Assembly (NCBI RefSeq): GCF_034259205.1
Contig: NZ_CP139487.1
Coordinates: 2,666,001 to 2,730,000 of the forward strand
Reading direction: 5' to 3'
Origin: Peredibacter starrii
Lineage (GTDB): Bacteria; Bdellovibrionota; Bacteriovoracia; Bacteriovoracales; Bacteriovoracaceae
Length of the DNA: 64,000 nt
The notes beneath the pieces are model-generated. The model was given only the letters and a program-made list of their open reading frames with translations. It made no database searches and was not told the DNA's origin. The translations under genes and the position numbers were made by a program. Shown here piece by piece: positions 59,464 to 64,000 of the stretch (its first letter is position 1; every line of letters begins with the position of its first letter).

Positions 59464-61030
59464 TTTCTTCTAAGGTCCCCTCTCGAGGGGACCTTTCTTT
59501 TTTCTCGCCTTTAATATTAAATCTCAAAACATGTACCAGTTCCGAAAGCTTCTTGGTTTGATCCGAGAGTTGAATGGCAATGAGTGAAGACTCATTGGCA
59601 AACTGGTAATTCCCTCCTGATAATTCTTTTACTCTTGAAAGATGGGAGAGAAGATTAGCAGCGGAATCCAGTTGCGTTCGGTTGGTGTGAGCAATGTCTC
59701 GATTGAGATACTCATTTTTCTCCACAACTTTTACAATCTCGGCGAGTGATTTTCCGCTTTGGGAAGCGAGCTTATGTCCATCGCTCGCGAGCTCCACGCT
59801 GCCATTGATGAGTTTTGCGATCTCCTTAGATGAAACAAGACTTCTTTGAGATAACTTTCTCACCTCCTCAGCAACCACGGAGAAGCTTTTCCCATCTTCT
59901 CCACCCGCACGAGCGGCCACAACTGAAGCATTGAGTGATAAAAGATTTGTCTGGAAGGCAATTTCATCCAACACCACGACGATCTCATGGATGCGATTGG
60001 ACTGAATTTTAATCTTATCAATCGTTTCGAGTAATACCAGAAAGTCTTTGTAACCCTGTTCCGCGTCTTCACGATTTCGGCGAGAAACTTCCAGAGTTGC
60101 TTCCGTCATCTTAAGCGAGTTCCTCATGTTCTTAACCAGTTCATCTAAGATGAGCGATGAGGTCTCGAGGGCCTCAACCGATTCACGAGTGGAAGTATTA
60201 AGATTCCCCGAATTATGTGAGATATCTCCTGTGACGTTAGCAATCTTATTTCCGGCCGAATCAAGTTCGGAAGTCACATGGGAGAGACTTTTAAGTGGTG
60301 AATGAAGAAAGTAATAGGCGGCAATAAGGAAGGTTCCGGTGATGGAAAAGGCCCATAGAAGAATATCCATTACTCTTTCTTGCTTGGCCTCTTGAACTGC
60401 AGTGAGATTTAAGTCAGAAATAATCCCGAAGGCCCCATGAAGCTTACCATCTTTCCAGTTCTCCATTTTATAACCCAGAATATCTTTTCCATTTCCCCAA
60501 GGACTCTTCGCAGGATCCCCGTGACAATTCAGACACCCTTGCTTCTCAGAGAGATATACCGGACGAAAGACCGCCACATATTTTGGATTAGAGATGCGAT
60601 ACTCTCCCACCTTTGGATTTTTTTTGAAAAATTCCAGAATCTCGTTCTCCTCACGATTGGCGAGATTTTCTTTTTTTCTTGGCTCTTCGGAAATAATTCT
60701 AAAACGGTAATTCTCAGAAGTGGCGTTCTCTGCACCGACTCGCATGGCCGCAAAGATCGGGACTTGTTTTAAAACATCAATTCTTGCATCTTTAGAGATC
60801 ACCCCATCTGGAAAGTTCTTGATCACATCTCCAATGGTGTCTTGAAGACGACCTTGTTCGGCCACATAGTTTCTTACCGATTCCAAACGAGACAAGATGG
60901 CCCGTGATTTATCAATCAGCGCCTCAGACTTCTCTTTTTCAATTTGATTTAGACTTAAAAGAACCAGTGCACTTGTTAAAAACAGACCCAACAAAACGAT
61001 CGTAAGAACAACTTTACTTCTGAGACTCAC
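59450..61030 (-). CDS. methyl-accepting chemotaxis protein with c-type haem (DUF3365-like) sensor
   Basis: 526 residues, GTG start with GGAGGG upstream. Helix 1 near 7-27; periplasmic region 28-220 contains CLNCHGDP (CxxCH haem-binding motif, near residue 167) within a DUF3365/Tll0287-like pattern; helix 2 near 222-245. The cytoplasmic half ends in an MCP signalling domain, VLDEIAFQTNLLSLNASVVAARAGG and KSFSVVAEEVRKLSQRS. At the highly conserved VEAARAGE, Glu is replaced by Val. It probably senses redox state, oxygen or another small ligand through haem and controls motility via CheA. Confidence 0.9.
   Translation of the reverse strand: MSLRSKVVLTIVLLGLFLTSALVLLSLNQIEKEKSEALIDKSRAILSRLESVRNYVAEQGRLQDTIGDVIKNFPDGVISKDARIDVLKQVPIFAAMRVGAENATSENYRFRIISEEPRKKENLANREENEILEFFKKNPKVGEYRISNPKYVAVFRPVYLSEKQGCLNCHGDPAKSPWGNGKDILGYKMENWKDGKLHGAFGIISDLNLTAVQEAKQERVMDILLWAFSITGTFLIAAYYFLHSPLKSLSHVTSELDSAGNKIANVTGDISHNSGNLNTSTRESVEALETSSLILDELVKNMRNSLKMTEATLEVSRRNREDAEQGYKDFLVLLETIDKIKIQSNRIHEIVVVLDEIAFQTNLLSLNASVVAARAGGEDGKSFSVVAEEVRKLSQRSLVSSKEIAKLINGSVELASDGHKLASQSGKSLAEIVKVVEKNEYLNRDIAHTNRTQLDSAANLLSHLSRVKELSGGNYQFANESSLIAIQLSDQTKKLSELVHVLRFNIKGEKKERSPREGTLEEITES
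59472..59506 (+). terminator. rho-independent terminator of the nuclease gene
   Basis: AAGGTCCCC and GGGGACCTT form a 9-bp stem with loop TCTCGA, followed by TCTTTTTTCTC. It begins 8 bp after the stop codon and lies wholly within the 3' coding end of the convergent chemoreceptor gene, where it encodes the charged tail. Confidence 0.85.
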
Positions 61031-61224
61031 TCAACTTTCCCTCCAAAAAAATTTAACAAAGCCTCTAATATGAAGGTGATTGAAAAAGCAGCAAATTGAA
61101 TTGTGAGTGAAGGATCAACAATTTAGATAACAAATATCAAATTCCTGACCCGAGTCATTTTTTTTTACAAACTGCCTCTTTCCATGGGCCCCACACCTCT
61201 TTAGAATAGATGCAGGAGAACAAA

Positions 61225-61818
61225 ATGAAATACCTAAGCATTGATATTGAGGCCACGGGTCTCGCCGAGAACTGTCAGATCATCGAATTCGCGATGATTC
61301 CTTTCGATACACAATTTAAGCGCCTGGAAGACTCTCTCGCTCGCACGATGTATATTCATTGTCCTTCTTTTGAAGATCTAAAACCGACTCTCGATCCTTG
61401 GGTCCGTGAACATAATGAGAAAATCATCCGCAAAGCTCACTCTGAAGGAATGATGCTTTCTGAGTTCAAAGAGTTTTTGAAGAACTACCTCGAAAGCAAA
61501 GAAGTGCGCGAATACTTCAATAACCAAAAAATCGTTCTCTTTGGTAAGTCGATGACGGCGATTGATCTTCCGTTCCTGACTCGCGATTTGGGTTGGGATT
61601 TCATGCGTAAGTATTTCCACCACCGAAACCTTGATCTCTCTGGGGTTGGTTACAGCTTGATTGATTTGGGAATGCTTCCTCAGGGGATGGATTCAGGATC
61701 AAACCTTATGAATCACCTGGGCATGGGCGAAGTGGCGCATACTGCACTTGAGGATGCGAAGAATACTGCCATCATGTACTTGAAGCTTCTGGAAAAATAC
61801 GAGGCGAAGAAGTCTTAG
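61225..61818 (+). CDS. DEDDh-family 3'-5' exonuclease
   Basis: 197 residues from the ATG at 61225 (MKYLSIDIEATG), with AGGAG 6 nt upstream; an ATG at 61210 overlaps that site. DEDDh motifs: Exo I SIDIEATGL, Exo II around AIDLPFLTRDLG, Exo III AHTALEDAKNT with His and Asp. It resembles the single-domain exonucleases of the RNase T/oligoribonuclease/DnaQ group; DNA or RNA specificity cannot be told from sequence. Shares a TTAG stop overlap with the convergent M23 peptidase gene. Confidence 0.85.
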   Translation: MKYLSIDIEATGLAENCQIIEFAMIPFDTQFKRLEDSLARTMYIHCPSFEDLKPTLDPWVREHNEKIIRKAHSEGMMLSEFKEFLKNYLESKEVREYFNNQKIVLFGKSMTAIDLPFLTRDLGWDFMRKYFHHRNLDLSGVGYSLIDLGMLPQGMDSGSNLMNHLGMGEVAHTALEDAKNTAIMYLKLLEKYEAKKS

Positions 61819-62465
61819 TCTTCTTTCTTCGACAGATACTGGGCCGGATTTCTCACACGATCTTTTACACGAATTTCAAAGTGAAGATGCGGTCCAGTTG
61901 AGCGTCCAGTGTTACCGATTTCAGCAATCACTTGTCCGCGCTCTACTCTCTCACCTTTATCCACCTTGTTTTTACGGTTGTGAGCATACACAGTGAAGAT
62001 GTCATCTCCATGGGCCACAACAATCATGTTACCGTAACCGCGAATACCGTTATCAGAATAAATCACCACACCCGTGTCTACTGCCACGATGGGAGTTCCA
62101 CTTGGTGCCGGGATATCGATACCATCATGGTGCTTGCGACCACGAGGTCCGAACTGAGAAGAAATTTTATAGAAGTGCGGAACTGGCCATAGGAAGCGAC
62201 CGGTACCAAGGCTGCCGTAATCTTCAATAACGTAAGTGTCTCTTAGGAAATAAGCGATACCCACTTTTGATGGGATGAAGATCCATTCTTTCTGGAAGTT
62301 CTTATCCGGGTTAGCGGCCTTAAGGTCGTCCACGCTCACGCCATAGGTCTTCGCCACTTTCTTCACGTGCGAAGGCTGTTCAACGTAAACATACTGGCCG
62401 CTCTTCATGCTCGAGCACGAAAACAGAGTTACCAGAATAAATATATTAAGCAGAAAATTTAGCAT
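61815..62465 (-). CDS. NlpD-like lipoprotein with LysM and M23 peptidase domains
   Basis: 216 residues. Lipoprotein signal with lipobox LFSC (Cys17). A single LysM domain (about 26-70: VKKVAKTYGVSVDDLKAANPDK) binds peptidoglycan. The M23 domain (about 95-210) keeps all zinc residues: HHDGIDIP, and HLHFEIR. So, unlike E. coli NlpD, which is degenerate, this may be an active endopeptidase. The start codon overlaps the end of surE by 20 bp, a surE-nlpD order like that in E. coli. Confidence 0.88.
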   Translation of the reverse strand: MLNFLLNIFILVTLFSCSSMKSGQYVYVEQPSHVKKVAKTYGVSVDDLKAANPDKNFQKEWIFIPSKVGIAYFLRDTYVIEDYGSLGTGRFLWPVPHFYKISSQFGPRGRKHHDGIDIPAPSGTPIVAVDTGVVIYSDNGIRGYGNMIVVAHGDDIFTVYAHNRKNKVDKGERVERGQVIAEIGNTGRSTGPHLHFEIRVKDRVRNPAQYLSKKED

Positions 62466-63222
62466 TTAATTTCTCTATACACTGGCCCAGACCACTATAG
62501 TCTCTTGGGATCCGGTCAATCAAAACGTGTGGAGTTATTGCGACGTATCCATCCATCACTGCCTGGCAGTCAGATTCGATATTTGCCGCGAATCCTTCAT
62601 AAACTCCGGCGATCCAAAAATATTCACGATTCCTTGCGTCCATTCTAGCATGAATTTCCTCAGAATAGCGCCTAAAACCTATTTCTGTGAGCTTACATCC
62701 CTTGATTTCTGCTAAATCGAGATTTGGAACATTAATATTGATAAGAGTTTTGGGAGGACAGTGCTTGTGAAGACCGGCCTCAAGACACATGCGAATGACT
62801 TTCGCAGCGGTGTGATAACGGTGTTCCTCGTTCACAGCATTGAACACTAAACTTACGGCGATTGCCGGAACGTCATGAAACGCGGCCTCTCTCGCTGCCG
62901 CAATTGTTCCTGAATAATAAAGATCCTGTCCTAGGTTTGCTCCACGATTGATCCCTGAGATCACGACCTCTGGACGATTTTGTTTCATCACATGCCCTAG
63001 TCCCATGAGGACACAGTCAGCTGGGAAACCAGAACAACCATAAATATTGGGACGAATTTTTTCTAATCGAAGGGGTTTATCCAGACTTAAAGAGTGACCA
63101 GTGGTCGAGCGCTCTTCCAGGGGAGCAATCATGGTCGTTTGATAGTGTCCTGAAAGCTCATCATACAAACTATGAATTCCGGGAGCGTGAACGCCATCAT
63201 CATTGGCGAGAAGAATGTTCAT
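62446..63222 (-). CDS. surE: 5'/3'-nucleotidase SurE
   Basis: 258 residues. ILLANDDGVHAPG at the N-terminus provides the metal-binding Asp-Asp; APLEERSTTGHSLSL and the VISGINRGANLGQDLYYSGTIAAAREA block follow, all diagnostic. SurE dephosphorylates nucleoside monophosphates and helps stationary-phase survival. Overlaps the upstream TrpF-like gene by 23 bp and the downstream peptidase by 20 bp. Confidence 0.95.
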   Translation of the reverse strand: MNILLANDDGVHAPGIHSLYDELSGHYQTTMIAPLEERSTTGHSLSLDKPLRLEKIRPNIYGCSGFPADCVLMGLGHVMKQNRPEVVISGINRGANLGQDLYYSGTIAAAREAAFHDVPAIAVSLVFNAVNEEHRYHTAAKVIRMCLEAGLHKHCPPKTLININVPNLDLAEIKGCKLTEIGFRRYSEEIHARMDARNREYFWIAGVYEGFAANIESDCQAVMDGYVAITPHVLIDRIPRDYSGLGQCIEKLNAKFSA

Positions 63223-63823
63223 GAAGCTTACTCCAAATGTTCATCTTTTTTAATTTATCCTGGTCCACTTTGCGATGGCCCGTTTCAATCTCCTGAGTGA
63301 GATCAAGACTAAGATTCACATGGGGACCTAGATCCAACTGACTTGCCTCTTCGAAACTATCAGCATGAACAAAGACATTTAGATTTCGATACTGAGTCAG
63401 ATTCCACAACGTAGAATTATTCTGATAGTGCCTCTGCCACTTAACGGGCAAGAGGACTCCGCGACAAAAATCTGTGTTTAAAATTCCCTGCCAGTCCCCC
63501 TCGGGATGAAACATCCAGATATATGGAAGACCTAACCTTTGGTAAAAATCGACAGACTGCTGGTCCCGTAGCACCAGGGTGAATTTGAACGGTTCATTTT
63601 TCAGCAAGTTGATGAAGGAAAGAATCGTCTCAGGTCGGTCGTTCTCAAAGGTCAGATAGACTTCTTCGGATTGAATACTTTTTAGCAAAACTTGTAGCAG
63701 GTGAAAAGGCACAAGGTTGGGACTTCTGCCTCGTAGATCAAACACAAAATCACAGGGAACCTTGGACTTCAAGGTTTCTAGTGTTTTCTGATCATAGATG
63801 CCGTGGACAAGAAGGCGGGTCAT
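63200..63823 (-). CDS. divergent phosphoribosylanthranilate isomerase (TrpF)-like protein
   Basis: 207 residues, near the usual 200 of TrpF. The N-terminus RLLVHGIYDQKTLE resembles KICGIxxxEDA but has His where the catalytic Cys should be. FVFDLRGRSPNLVPFHLLQVL resembles FxxxSPRxVSxxxAxxL, and NLSLDLTQEIETGHRKVDQDKLKK resembles the phosphate-binding SGVExxPGxKDxxK end. The spacing fits a TIM barrel. The match is weak and catalysis doubtful, but a glutamine amidotransferase gene 7 bp upstream supports a tryptophan-operon origin. May be a repurposed relative. Confidence 0.5.
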   Translation of the reverse strand: MTRLLVHGIYDQKTLETLKSKVPCDFVFDLRGRSPNLVPFHLLQVLLKSIQSEEVYLTFENDRPETILSFINLLKNEPFKFTLVLRDQQSVDFYQRLGLPYIWMFHPEGDWQGILNTDFCRGVLLPVKWQRHYQNNSTLWNLTQYRNLNVFVHADSFEEASQLDLGPHVNLSLDLTQEIETGHRKVDQDKLKKMNIWSKLHEHSSRQ

Positions 63824-63830
63824 TTAAAAA

Positions 63831-64000
63831 TTATACAAGATCACGGTAAACGGGTCTCATAAACTCAGTTCGGTAACTTGTTCCTATGGATTCCGGATGA
63901 AATTGATAGGTTAATAAATGAGGACCGCGTGTGATGAGGATCTCATCGTTTTGAATAAAATTCGTCAAATAGGGATTTCTGAGACTCGCCTGCCCCATAA
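63831..64000 (-). CDS. class I glutamine amidotransferase, C-terminal part (TrpG/PabA-like), truncated by window end
   Basis: 56 codons remain before the TAA at 63833-63831; the frame is open to the window edge. LLTYQFHPESIGT contains the FHPES motif with catalytic His and Glu of class I amidotransferases, as in the TrpG/PabA glutamine subunit; the C-terminus continues TEFMRPVYRDLV. Expected partner: anthranilate or aminodeoxychorismate synthase. A fusion to TrpE cannot be excluded, since upstream sequence is missing. Confidence 0.7.
   Translation of the reverse strand, partial: MGQASLRNPYLTNFIQNDEILITRGPHLLTYQFHPESIGTSYRTEFMRPVYRDLV

Noticed and set aside
1-64000. tRNA, rRNA or insertion sequence genes
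   Set aside because: Scanning both strands by eye showed no cloverleaf-like sequence, rRNA segment, transposase-like protein or terminal inverted repeats with target duplications.

Overview
The window looks like the chromosome of a Gram-negative predatory bacterium of the Bdellovibrionota, most likely the Bacteriovorax/Peredibacter side (class Bacteriovoracia). The reasons are a low-to-middle GC content, a spirochaete/deltaproteobacterial type elongation factor G, several TIGR02147-type regulators, a cdaA-ybbR-glmM cluster in a lipoprotein-rich Gram-negative background, and large phage-fibre-like surface proteins resembling the mosaic adhesive trimers of Bdellovibrio. The taxonomic call is inference; no rRNA gene is present. 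No tRNA, CRISPR array, transposase or prophage structural module was seen.

Layout. Positions 1-7.7 kb: a truncated gene, a lipoprotein, a 12 x 18 bp intergenic tandem array, fusA with a clear promoter and terminator, a MORN protein, an EF-hand lipoprotein, and a cysteine desulfurase/Rrf2 pair. Positions 8-14 kb (minus strand): one tight operon cdaA-cdaR(ybbR)-glmM-pdxJ-nnr-tsaE, joining c-di-AMP synthesis, cell-wall precursor supply and cofactor/tRNA maintenance. Positions 14-22 kb: a PilZ-GAF-AAA+-Fis regulator lacking the sigma-54 contact loop, an HNH protein carrying a palindrome pair, an ATP-grasp/M14 peptidase pair, a ferrochelatase-MFS fusion, queF and tatA.

Positions 22-54 kb are the accessory core: three minor-pilin-like proteins, four large Tat-exported RCC1 beta-propeller proteins, two giant fibre proteins sharing one N-terminal domain, two copies of a module made of a secreted protein plus a TIGR02147 regulator, a secreted chitobiase-like protein, and a TPR-glycosyltransferase/methyltransferase pair. 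RCC1 blade counts are 21, 14, 21 and 21, all multiples of seven. All four have a conserved AF[RH]xxxGFW[KR] motif next to the predicted signal cleavage site, and shortened blades fall in a heptad register. Pilins and fibres share MTG-type fibre motifs and a Cys-x-x-x-Gln...Cys module. I read this as a surface display or prey-recognition system exported partly through Tat; function is inference.

Positions 54-64 kb: a secreted protein of unknown function, a candidate small RNA, a lipoprotein/ferredoxin operon, a secreted DNase-like protein, a c-type-haem chemoreceptor, a DEDDh exonuclease, and an operon with a class I glutamine amidotransferase (cut by the window edge), a divergent TrpF-like protein, surE and an NlpD-like M23 peptidase. 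Packing is tight: four convergent pairs share their stop codons through a 4-bp TTAA/TTAG overlap.
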